A DNA stretch of 64,000 nt from Paenibacillus lautus NBRC 15380. GTDB lineage: Bacteria > Bacillota > Bacilli > Paenibacillales > Paenibacillaceae. How positions within the stretch are numbered: position 1 is the first letter of the stretch; each line of letters begins with the position of its first letter. The DNA is taken from the NCBI RefSeq assembly GCF_004000945.1, contig NZ_BIMF01000002.1, positions 620,001 to 684,000 on the forward strand, in the 5' to 3' direction. The notes under the pieces are model-generated. The model saw nothing but the letters and a program-made list of their open reading frames with translations, was not told the origin of the DNA and made no database searches. Made by a program: the position numbers and the translations under genes. This document shows positions 56,541 to 64,000 of this stretch, one piece after another.

Positions 56541-56574
56541 AAGGAGGACAGGCAGCAATCTGCCCATCCTCCTT
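56541..56574. other. strong hairpin downstream of the ABC-F gene
   Basis: AAGGAGGA and TCCTCCTT with inner GGCAG/CTGCC pairing form a very stable stem, 74 nt past the ABC-F stop. No T-run follows on either strand, so terminator function is uncertain. The rest of the 309-nt gap 56339-56647 shows nothing clear. Confidence 0.5.
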
Positions 56575-56647
56575 ATGGAAACTAATAAACTCATTCTTAT
56601 TAAGGTTTGATATATCCTGGCAGAGAGCAGGATTATGATTCTGATAA

Positions 56648-58201
56648 TCAGGAATTCTGGTTGGACCAATCTTCGACGTTCCAGATCTTGGTCACCCAAT
56701 CCTCATAAAACTCAGGTTCGTGGGAAACCAGCAGGATCGTGCCTTTATATTCTTTCAAAGCACGCCTTAATTCCTCCTTAGCCACAACATCAAGGTGATT
56801 GGTCGGTTCGTCAAACAGAATCCAGTTGCTTTCGCGCATCAGAAGTTTACACAGACGGACCTTGGCTTGCTCTCCGCCGCTCAATGCCTTCAATGGACGG
56901 GTAATATGCTCGTTTTTGAGCCCGCAGCGAGCAAGCGCTGCACGAACCTCGTGCTGGTTCAAATGTGAAAATTCGTTCCACACATCATCAATCGGCGTAA
57001 TATTCCCTGGACGTACTTCCTGCTCAAAATAAGCAGGCACCAGGAAATCCCCTTGATACGTCTTCCCGGAGAGCGCCGGGATTTTGCCTAATATGGTCTT
57101 CAGCAGCGTTGATTTACCTACGCCATTACAGCCTACAATGGCAATTTTCTCTCCTCGCTCGATGAGGATATTCATTTTGGGGAGCAATGGTCGATCGTAT
57201 CCGATCTCAAAGTCTATTCCCTCGAATACCGTTTTACCGCTGGCACGGGATTCCTTGAAGTTAAACACAGGTTTAGCCGCTTCCTCCGGGCGGTCAATCC
57301 GCTCCATTCGATCCAGCTGCTTCTCCCGGCTCTTCGCTCGGCCAGAGGTGGAATAACGGGCCTTGTTCCGCTGAATGAAGTCTTCCTGTTTCTTGATGAA
57401 CTCCTGCTGCTTCTCGTAAGCATCAATGTGCTGGTTCTTATTGATATCGGCCATTTCCAGGAACTTCTCGTAGTTCGCTGTATAGCGAGTTAACTTCGCA
57501 AATTCCAGATGATAGATCACATCCACCACCTGGTTCATAAATTCCGTATCATGGGATATCAAAATGAAAGCATATGGATATTGCTTCAAATATTGAGTGA
57601 GCCATTCAATATGCTCAACATCCAGATAGTTGGTGGGCTCGTCCAATAACAGTACGTTCGGCTTCTCAAGAAGAAGCTTCGCAAGCAATACTTTGGTACG
57701 CTGTCCCCCGCTTAACGTCGCAACATCGCGATCCAGGCCAATGACGGATAACCCAAGACCATTCGCCATCTCTTCAACCTTTACGTCCAACATGTAGAAA
57801 TCCCCGATATCCAGCTGCTCCTGAATTTCACCCATTTGCTCGAGCAGCAGCTCCAACTCTTCAGGAGAAGCATCACTCATCTTATTGGTGATCTCCAACA
57901 TTTCCTTTTCCAGCTCCAGCAAGGGCAGGAAGGCATCCTTCAGTACATCGCGAACTGTTTTGCCAGGTGTCAGCTTGGTATGCTGATCCAGGTATCCGTA
58001 CCGGATCTTCGGTGTCCACTCCACCTTGCCGCTGTCTTTCAACAGCTGCCCGGTCAAAATATTCATTAGTGTTGATTTGCCTACGCCGTTTGCTCCAACC
58101 AAACCAACATGTTCGCCTGCCAACAAACGAAAGGATACATTCTTAAATAGAGTACGTTCCCCGAAATTATGCGATACGTTCTCTACAGTCAATAAACTCA
58201 T
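56648..58201 (-). CDS. ABC-F family ATPase (translation-associated)
   Basis: The 517-residue soluble protein has two ABC domains joined by the linker that defines ABC-F proteins, and no membrane part. Domain 1: Walker A GANGVGKST near residue 37, signature LSGGQRTKVLLAKLL, Walker B LLLDEPTNYLD. Linker near 240-310 is rich in Lys, Gln and Arg (KKQEDFIQRNKARYSTSGRAKSR). Domain 2: GCNGVGKST, ALSGGEQAKVRLCKLL, ILFDEPTNHLD. Such proteins act on the ribosome, some giving antibiotic protection. It resembles YkpA/YbiT-type housekeeping members; specificity is not predictable. Confidence 0.88.
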   Translation of the reverse strand: MSLLTVENVSHNFGERTLFKNVSFRLLAGEHVGLVGANGVGKSTLMNILTGQLLKDSGKVEWTPKIRYGYLDQHTKLTPGKTVRDVLKDAFLPLLELEKEMLEITNKMSDASPEELELLLEQMGEIQEQLDIGDFYMLDVKVEEMANGLGLSVIGLDRDVATLSGGQRTKVLLAKLLLEKPNVLLLDEPTNYLDVEHIEWLTQYLKQYPYAFILISHDTEFMNQVVDVIYHLEFAKLTRYTANYEKFLEMADINKNQHIDAYEKQQEFIKKQEDFIQRNKARYSTSGRAKSREKQLDRMERIDRPEEAAKPVFNFKESRASGKTVFEGIDFEIGYDRPLLPKMNILIERGEKIAIVGCNGVGKSTLLKTILGKIPALSGKTYQGDFLVPAYFEQEVRPGNITPIDDVWNEFSHLNQHEVRAALARCGLKNEHITRPLKALSGGEQAKVRLCKLLMRESNWILFDEPTNHLDVVAKEELRRALKEYKGTILLVSHEPEFYEDWVTKIWNVEDWSNQNS

Positions 58202-58323
58202 GGCTATAGTAACTCCTGTCTGTATAAAATGAACTTATTTCATGTTAATTTAGCGAAATATACACAGTCAAGAGTTTATTGTATCACATCATGGAGTCCG
58301 GCAGAAACCATAACTTTCAGGGA

Positions 58324-59319
58324 TTAGAGGACACCGGGATTGGAACAGCTTTTCTCCTGATAACCGGCGGCCGCTGCCTCCTTGGCACTCGGAAACACTT
58401 CTTCCACGCGATAGTTGTATTGGCAGACATCACGATAATAATATTTGAGTCCCCTGCTATCCACCCCTCCGAAATAGACCGGGGCTTTAACGAGTCTGCC
58501 GCCTCCAAGGGCATAATTATTATAATACTGATCGCCCATGGGAATGCCTTGAATAAACGCCATCATACCGATATCATCAATCGTATTCACCCACTCTTCC
58601 TGGGATATCAACGGAAGTGCGAACGTATAGGATATTCCGTTCCGGAGCGCCATTTGGTTGTGCCGCTGTATGTAATATGCAAGATGATCTTGAACGGCAT
58701 TCACAATCGTGATTCGCCTGACTTGTTCGAACACTTCCACATCTTCCAGCAAAGCTACACCCGTCCTGCCGGTCAGGTCCTCCCGAAAGCCAGAGTGCCA
58801 GAGGGAGGAACCTCCACCTGATTCATGTACCTGTACGAAGGAATCCAATGTAAACTGGATGCTGTTGCCCCTGCCATCATTCCAGGCATAAGGAATTTTG
58901 GGTATCCATCTGTGTTCCATGAGCTCCTCCCCATACGCGTTGGTGAAGGTTTGCGAAACATACATATAATACCCGTCATAATCCAGAACCACGATGGCAG
59001 GTATGTACCACCACAGGGCATTCTGCGCAGCCGGATCATCCGCGATGCCCATATTGATGTACAACGTCCGGGAAAAGGACTCCAGCGCTCGCTCTTTGTC
59101 CGCACGCATAAATTTTAAAGAATCATATGCCGACTCTTTGTCCTGGGTCTCATTATCGTTCAGCATCATCCCGCCGTCTTGGACGGCAGTGCGCAGAGCA
59201 GCCGAGTATTTCATCTCTACGTACCGAACATCCTCCAGACTCTCAGCACGCATGCCCAGGATGAGAAACATGGGGAAAAACACGGCGGTAAATACGATGG
59301 CAAGATCAGTAATCTTCAT
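58324..59319 (-). CDS. conserved hypothetical protein of the Tad-like operon, single N-terminal membrane helix
   Basis: The 331-residue protein has one N-terminal hydrophobic helix (ITDLAIVFTAVFFPMFLILGM) and an extracellular part of about 300 residues rich in aromatic residues (PAIVVLDYDGYYMYVSQTF, KYYYRDVCQYNYRVEEVF). The helix lacks the Gly-Phe/Glu cleavage motif of type IV pilins. It is the last gene of the operon and overlaps the preceding gene by 14 nt. By position it could be a minor pseudopilin, tip adhesin or assembly factor. I recognise no named family. Confidence 0.75.
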   Translation of the reverse strand: MKITDLAIVFTAVFFPMFLILGMRAESLEDVRYVEMKYSAALRTAVQDGGMMLNDNETQDKESAYDSLKFMRADKERALESFSRTLYINMGIADDPAAQNALWWYIPAIVVLDYDGYYMYVSQTFTNAYGEELMEHRWIPKIPYAWNDGRGNSIQFTLDSFVQVHESGGGSSLWHSGFREDLTGRTGVALLEDVEVFEQVRRITIVNAVQDHLAYYIQRHNQMALRNGISYTFALPLISQEEWVNTIDDIGMMAFIQGIPMGDQYYNNYALGGGRLVKAPVYFGGVDSRGLKYYYRDVCQYNYRVEEVFPSAKEAAAAGYQEKSCSNPGVL

Positions 59320-59860
59320 TCAGAACCAAGCCTCCGTAAGGGAATGCGATTGCTGCTTTTCCACCTGAATTTGATCCCGTCAGCGCATCGAACATGATCA
59401 GTCCGGGCGTTCGATTCAACGTACTGACACTTACCTGGAAGTGATCTCCGGCCGTTAGACGGTATCGGCGACTGTCATCGTTTTTATCAACATTCGACTC
59501 CGGGAACAGATAGCCCATAACATCTTCCTGATAATAAGCATCATATACGACGGAGTAGCGGTTCAGGAATGTTCCAGGATCTGAAGGATCGGCATATTCG
59601 GGGTGGTACTTCTTGTGACGATGCTCCATCTCCACATTGTAAATGTTCCCGGTAGCTGCCAGCTCTTGCAGGAAGTCATTGTACATGATCGGGGTAATAT
59701 ACCCCTTCGTACGAACACTGTCCACGAATTTGGTGACGGATTGATAAACAACGAGCCGTGACAGATCATCCTGTCTTCTGGCCATCTCGCCTGCGGGAAC
59801 CAAATACAGCAAAAGAAGCGCCAGAAAGGCAGCAAACCATTTCGAAACCGAGTTTGACAT
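59306..59860 (-). CDS. small membrane-anchored protein of the Tad-like operon
   Basis: This 184-residue protein has a hydrophobic start (WFAAFLALLLLYLVPAGEMAR) that looks like an uncleaved anchor or a signal peptide, then an exposed domain that includes GYITPIMYNDFLQELAATGN and NRYSVVYDAYYQEDVMGYL. The stretch QSVTKFVDSVRTKGYIT resembles the N-terminal region of TadE/TadF-like pseudopilins, but similarity is weak. It overlaps the next gene by 14 nt and follows the previous one by 5 nt, so it belongs to the same transcript. Function unknown. Confidence 0.75.
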   Translation of the reverse strand: MSNSVSKWFAAFLALLLLYLVPAGEMARRQDDLSRLVVYQSVTKFVDSVRTKGYITPIMYNDFLQELAATGNIYNVEMEHRHKKYHPEYADPSDPGTFLNRYSVVYDAYYQEDVMGYLFPESNVDKNDDSRRYRLTAGDHFQVSVSTLNRTPGLIMFDALTGSNSGGKAAIAFPYGGLVLNEDY

Positions 59861-59865
59861 TGTTA

Positions 59866-60261
59866 TTACCTCACTTTAACAAACTGGATGCTCTCCACTA
59901 CTCCATCGATTCTCCGAACGTACTCCGCATCATAACGGGCGTTCGTATCAATGATCGAAAGATCCAGCTCCTCCGGATTACTTCCGGATCGGAATCGTAC
60001 ACCATCCACATACATATGGAAGCCGCCAGCTTGTACCTCTCGCAGCGTGAATAATACTTCGCTTCCCTTATAAGTCAGCTTCCTGGGCTCGTTTGTCATC
60101 TCTACGGTGATCACACCGGCATGCTGCTCCTGAGTCATTCTGCCTGCGGCTGATATACCGCCATCCACCATCGTCTGAATATGGAATGCATACAGGACAG
60201 CGCCAAGAAATAATGCCACCCCTGCTGCCAATTCAAGTGCGCTTATGGTTTGTTCACGCAA
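59866..60261 (-). CDS. small membrane protein of the Tad-like operon, pilin-like N-terminus
   Basis: The 131-residue protein begins MREQTISALELAAGVALFLG followed by AVLYAFHIQ, a long N-terminal helix with a Glu at position 10, a layout similar to pseudopilins. The remaining 95 residues are beta-rich (VITVEMTNEPRKLTYKGSEV, GGFHMYVDGVRF). It lies 24 bp after the preceding small gene and 5 bp before the next. A pseudopilin role is plausible but unproven. Confidence 0.72.
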   Translation of the reverse strand: MREQTISALELAAGVALFLGAVLYAFHIQTMVDGGISAAGRMTQEQHAGVITVEMTNEPRKLTYKGSEVLFTLREVQAGGFHMYVDGVRFRSGSNPEELDLSIIDTNARYDAEYVRRIDGVVESIQFVKVR

Positions 60262-60285
60262 GGCAAGTCACCTTTCTGTTCAGAA

Positions 60286-60744
60286 CTATTGATCGAATTT
60301 GATGCCTCTGATCACGTTGGAATCATCCTTAACGATGGTGGCCTTAAATTTTCCGCTTGGATTGACGTATTCTGGGCTTTTCTCATCCATAACGAAATCG
60401 ATATTCCCTTGTCTTGAATCCGGATTGAGAATCGAACCGTCCTTCTCCAATACATTGCCGTACCATTGCCCTGCTTTATTTTTCCCCGTTGCTATGAAAA
60501 CGCCGAATTGATCCTTGTCCTTGTATTTGCGCAGTGCGTTCGTCACCTGAGAACCGCTGATGGTTGTTCCGTCATACACGGTAAATGCTGCCTGGGACAG
60601 CTCAGTCTGAATATCCGAAAAATTGTTCTGAGCAGTTTTGGTTGCCTCCTGCGCCGAAATGAACAAAATAACAACAATGGTAATCAAAGCAATGGTCAGA
60701 AATATACCTGCTGCAACCTTTAAAGCGGATGATGCATTATTCAT
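60286..60744 (-). CDS. small membrane protein of the Tad-like operon, pilin-like N-terminus
   Basis: The ATG at 60744, with GAGGGAG 6 nt upstream, gives 152 residues. The N-terminus MNNASSALKVAAGIFLTIAL leads into ITIVVILFISAQEA, a helix of about 30 residues as in pilins, followed by a polar domain (TTISGSQVTNALRKYKDKDQ). It is the first small gene after the 690-residue platform gene, 73 bp downstream, and is the best candidate for the major subunit by position. There is no prepilin peptidase in the window and no classic Flp cleavage motif. Confidence 0.72.
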   Translation of the reverse strand: MNNASSALKVAAGIFLTIALITIVVILFISAQEATKTAQNNFSDIQTELSQAAFTVYDGTTISGSQVTNALRKYKDKDQFGVFIATGKNKAGQWYGNVLEKDGSILNPDSRQGNIDFVMDEKSPEYVNPSGKFKATIVKDDSNVIRGIKFDQ

Positions 60745-60817
60745 TGAAATCTCCCTCATTCTCTCGTTTATTATTTGAACCTATTGATATAATTCCGCGT
60801 TGACAATCCTTGTATCG

Positions 60818-62890
60818 TTATAACCGTTGAATGTGCTCATAGTACGTTTCCATTTGGGAGAAACTCATGCCGATTAGAGGGATGACAAGATACATAAAGA
60901 TCAGCGCATACATCGGAGTAAAACCGATCATTCGCCCCCATGCGGCCTTCGTGTCGATCATCGCTTCATACTCCTGCTTGCGCTGCTCGAAACTGAATAT
61001 CATTTCTCCATCGAGGTCATCAAAAACATCCTTAATCGGTACTTTATCTACCGCAAGCAGCAGCTTGTCCACCAGCCGCTGAAATTCAGGAAACCAGACG
61101 TCTTCCTTCAGCTCCAGCAATGCCAACTGTGCGCCATGTTCGTAATGAAGCAAGCTTTTTTGAATGGGAATCTTAAAAATAACGGCAAACCGATTTAGCC
61201 ATTCTAAGATAGCTTCAACCGAGATACGCTCCATTCCGCGCAGTATGGATATGACTGTCTGAAACTGATAAATTTCATGCTGCATTTCCATATTGCGTAC
61301 TTTCCGGTGAAAATGCAGCAGCCATAATGGCGCCGCATATGCAGTCACACCTGCCAGAAAGGATAGGAGCAACTCCCACCATTTCAAATACTCGCTATCA
61401 TAGCGCTGCAGTTTGGTCATAATTCGATCGGTTGTGATCTCAACTTGTTCCTTGGTCAATGGAGTAGGTTCTGTCTCATTAATCATCTGCTTGACCTGAT
61501 CATCGGTTACATCCGGCGACATATGGAATTGTTCAATAAGCAGCCGATCGCGTTCAACCGTTTCCTCTGCCTGCCGACGCTCGATCTCATTCATCTGGCC
61601 GAACAGAGAATGGTTCAAGGAAACGGGGGCATACAGCAGATGATGTTTAGCCTGCACGTGCAAGCCTATTGCGAGCGATAACGACAGGAAAAAAGCTAGG
61701 AAAAAGAACGTCATTCTTCTGATATAGAGCCATTCGAACTTGATTCGCGCGTTGCTTTCCTTTAGTAACCGCACCTGCCTGTCATATTTCACCGTACCAG
61801 GTGTTGGAGCCATCACCTTCACAAGCCAGCGTATAATAGGAATCCGGTACATCCTTTCTTCCAAGGTCATCTTCTGAACCTCTGCGCGGTAGTCCGTTTC
61901 CCGATTTTGCTGAAGCTTCTGAAGCAAGATGTAAGAAATGAGAATAATGACATAAATCGATATCTTGGTCATAAAACCGAGCTTGCTCATATAAAACTCG
62001 TCCATCGACGGAAAACTGCTTCTGGCCCAGCGTTCAATCGGTTTGGTGAAAAAGACCGGAGCCAACGAAATCACATTCAAGCCCTTCATTAAATAATCCA
62101 GCTTGTCTCTGCGCAATATTTCCAATTGGATCTCCTTGGTCAATCCGCTTAGTCCATGCAGATAGATGGAGCCCTGTTTTCTCGCATGATCGCCAAACTC
62201 CATGACAAGATGTGAAATGCCCGCAAACGCTTTAAGATATCGGTTCGGCGCTACCTCATAATACCTCTCCAACTCGTCATCAGGATCGTTGGATACCAAG
62301 GCATTGTAGATCCGATGGGCATGCATAGAGATTTCATGTCCTGAAGTCTCAGCCCCCTCGTACAAAGCTTCCTCTACCATTCCATGCTGCTGATAGTGAT
62401 GGCGGACCGAGGAGAACAATTCAACCGATTGGATAAGGATTCTTCGTTCCAGTCGGTTAATGAACATCTCAACGAGCATATTGTTAATGACCGCTGCTGC
62501 GAGAATAACAATGACAATAAACCCCGGGTCCGGATGACTCCATATAAGGAGCATGGCGGTTAAACCGATCGTGCCGGTAATCGCGAAGGCTAATCTCACT
62601 GTTTCAAACCGGAGTGATATTTCGTCGTAGGGATGCATGATCGTGATCCGCTGTCTGATCCGTTTAAGATAGTCTTGGATTATCGGGAGCTTCATCCCAT
62701 ACATATAGGCCAATTGAAACCATTGCCGGTACATCCCGCGCAGTGATCTTACCTCGCCCGCACCCACCTTTACGGCCGTTTCCTCACGATACCCTCGTCT
62801 TCTGCTCATCCACGACACGATACCGAACGTGATGGAAAACAGCGCCAGGGATATGATTAAAATCAGTATCAACACATCTTTAGAGGTCAC
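60818..62890 (-). CDS. membrane platform protein, tandem TadB/TadC-like (T2SF) fusion
   Basis: From the GTG at 62890 (GGTGGGGGAA upstream) the protein has 690 residues and about seven or eight hydrophobic segments (near 6-28, 100-138, 268-283, 305-324, 390-411, 505-526 and 652-678). Two soluble helical blocks, about 145-265 and 530-650, each sit between membrane segments and resemble T2SF domains; the first has LIQSVELFSSVRHHYQQHG, the second FQTVISILRGMERISVEAIL. Canonical Tad systems encode TadB and TadC as two proteins of about 300 residues; here they appear joined. It overlaps the ATPase gene by 11 nt. Confidence 0.8.
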   Translation of the reverse strand: MTSKDVLILILIISLALFSITFGIVSWMSRRRGYREETAVKVGAGEVRSLRGMYRQWFQLAYMYGMKLPIIQDYLKRIRQRITIMHPYDEISLRFETVRLAFAITGTIGLTAMLLIWSHPDPGFIVIVILAAAVINNMLVEMFINRLERRILIQSVELFSSVRHHYQQHGMVEEALYEGAETSGHEISMHAHRIYNALVSNDPDDELERYYEVAPNRYLKAFAGISHLVMEFGDHARKQGSIYLHGLSGLTKEIQLEILRRDKLDYLMKGLNVISLAPVFFTKPIERWARSSFPSMDEFYMSKLGFMTKISIYVIILISYILLQKLQQNRETDYRAEVQKMTLEERMYRIPIIRWLVKVMAPTPGTVKYDRQVRLLKESNARIKFEWLYIRRMTFFFLAFFLSLSLAIGLHVQAKHHLLYAPVSLNHSLFGQMNEIERRQAEETVERDRLLIEQFHMSPDVTDDQVKQMINETEPTPLTKEQVEITTDRIMTKLQRYDSEYLKWWELLLSFLAGVTAYAAPLWLLHFHRKVRNMEMQHEIYQFQTVISILRGMERISVEAILEWLNRFAVIFKIPIQKSLLHYEHGAQLALLELKEDVWFPEFQRLVDKLLLAVDKVPIKDVFDDLDGEMIFSFEQRKQEYEAMIDTKAAWGRMIGFTPMYALIFMYLVIPLIGMSFSQMETYYEHIQRL

Positions 62891-63914
62891 TTTGATTCCC
62901 CCACCCTGAAGCCAGAAACATTTTGAATTCTTCGGCATCTTCCGGATGCATCTGCTCCGTCATTTCGCGAACACTGCATTCGGATAACTTGGCGGCAGCG
63001 ATATAGGTCCCGTCCCGATATTCAATCACATTACGGGATTCGAAATAACTTACCTCGTTCAATCTCCGCATATGTTCTGCACTTAACTGAAAATACTGCT
63101 CCATGCTGCTCTTCCAGCTGTTTTCTGAAGTTCCCTCGAATGGTGGCAGGGATCCCTTCTCAACCGGGATGCACTCCGTAATACGCTCTATGTAACGGTT
63201 ACCGTAAGCGTCTCTTCTTAGATGTATATCAAAGTTGATCACGCTGACCACCTGCTGCTCAGCAATATGCTCTTGCCTGAAAACGCCGCTCTTGAGCAGG
63301 GAGTTGCGCAAGGATTGTACAAGGTCTTTGAATGTCTTGGCATGATGGGTAAACACGGTAAACAAACTTGCCACTTGAGACATCTGTATCATCCATGACG
63401 CTACCTCGTCGCTGGCAACCTCACCAAGAATATTAACTGTACCGTCCGTCTTCTTCTGCAGATCCAGACCGGCCTGCCCACTAATATGCTCGGTTTCCCT
63501 GAAGCTGAGAATGTTCCTGCGGCTATAGATTTTCCTTAAATGCAGCTCAAAGGCCATCTCCTGAACCCGAAGGGTATAAGACGCATAAATATGACCAACC
63601 ATCGCCATGAGCAGCGTTGTTTTTCCGGAACCCTGAGCACCGGTGATTGCCGTAATCCGGCTGCCTTTCATTAAATACCTCAACAAACCGATTACCAATT
63701 CCGAGCCGTTTCCCGTAATTAACTGATCAAGCGAAGCCTTGGGCAGATCAAACTTGCGAACAAAGAACGCCCAGGACTCGGCAAATGGTGGCCGGACCAC
63801 AACGACCCTGGAGCCATCCTTCATCTCATTCACTTTATAACCGCTAGCTTCTGAAAGCTGCCCGGGATGATTGTACTTGTATATGTTTTGACATACCCTC
63901 TTAAGTTCCAGCAT
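62880..63914 (-). CDS. CpaF/TadA-like secretion ATPase (possibly extending upstream)
   Basis: The 344 residues from ATG 63914 contain Walker A TGAQGSGKTTLL (about 91-102), a Walker-B-like NILGEVASDEVA (E165) and the histidine-rich FTVFTHHAKTF. Upstream of the ATG the frame stays open to a TAG at 63993-63995, and its translation (VWIFYRGVSLHLAFLSFGS) fits the N-terminal region of this family. CpaF proteins usually have 430-480 residues, so the N-terminal domain is missing, lies off the window or is separated by a frameshift. It would power assembly by the platform protein encoded next. Confidence 0.82.
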   Translation of the reverse strand: MLELKRVCQNIYKYNHPGQLSEASGYKVNEMKDGSRVVVVRPPFAESWAFFVRKFDLPKASLDQLITGNGSELVIGLLRYLMKGSRITAITGAQGSGKTTLLMAMVGHIYASYTLRVQEMAFELHLRKIYSRRNILSFRETEHISGQAGLDLQKKTDGTVNILGEVASDEVASWMIQMSQVASLFTVFTHHAKTFKDLVQSLRNSLLKSGVFRQEHIAEQQVVSVINFDIHLRRDAYGNRYIERITECIPVEKGSLPPFEGTSENSWKSSMEQYFQLSAEHMRRLNEVSYFESRNVIEYRDGTYIAAAKLSECSVREMTEQMHPEDAEEFKMFLASGWGNQSDL

Positions 63915-64000
63915 CGAACCAAACGATAAAAAAGCTAGATGCAGCGAAACCCCTCGATAAAAAATCCATACACTCTCACAGCCTGTTGCTGGCTATTCGG

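Overview
The window reads like a chromosomal segment of a Paenibacillus or a close relative (Firmicutes, Paenibacillaceae). The basis is moderate GC content, strong Shine-Dalgarno sites with frequent GTG and TTG starts, LplB/LplC-type sugar permeases, secreted multidomain GH5 and GH87 enzymes, a XerS-type recombinase, a sigma-W-type promoter and a PdhABCD operon of Bacillus type. The genus is inferred from gene content, not from a marker gene. I see no rRNA, tRNA, CRISPR array, transposase or prophage.

Left part (1-8.3 kb, nearly all minus strand): carbohydrate uptake and degradation. It holds two sugar ABC permeases (the second cut by the window edge), an FAD-dependent oxidoreductase, a secreted GH5 glycanase with FN3 and discoidin-like modules, an aldo/keto reductase, an SDR dehydrogenase and a GNAT acetyltransferase. 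From 8.5 to 19.5 kb come xerS, the molybdenum cofactor genes mobB-moeA, an envelope-stress operon (pspA, DUF350, DUF4178, DUF4247) behind a near-perfect sigma-W promoter, the old yellow enzyme namA, a polysaccharide deacetylase, a LysM-3D wall protein and a glutamine-type ABC transporter with receptor and permease fused.

19.9-26.7 kb is an alpha-glucan/glycogen cluster: a cytoplasmic GH13 amylase, glgA, glgB and divergent glgC. 26.8-34.9 kb holds a GNAT gene with a short palindromic repeat upstream, a two-component system encoded with an FG-GAP lipoprotein and a lone ABC ATPase, an MFS pump divergent from an ArsR-like regulator, and a HAD phosphatase. 35-46 kb is housekeeping: topB, gltD, thyA-dfrA and pdhABCD.

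46-58 kb is mixed: an esterase, a low-molecular-weight protein tyrosine phosphatase, a UPF0126/TRIC membrane protein, thiN, a secreted NlpC/P60 hydrolase, an orphan response regulator with a degenerate receiver domain, a 1,116-residue secreted GH87-type alpha-1,3-glucanase, a MoeB/ThiF-type enzyme, an APH-fold kinase and an ABC-F ATPase.

The right edge (58.3-63.9 kb) is the least explained region. It is a compact minus-strand operon with a CpaF/TadA-like ATPase, a 690-residue membrane protein that looks like TadB and TadC fused head to tail, and four small proteins with one N-terminal hydrophobic helix each. It resembles a minimal Tad/type II-like secretion or pilus machine with unusual pilin-like subunits and is the best candidate here for an undescribed system.
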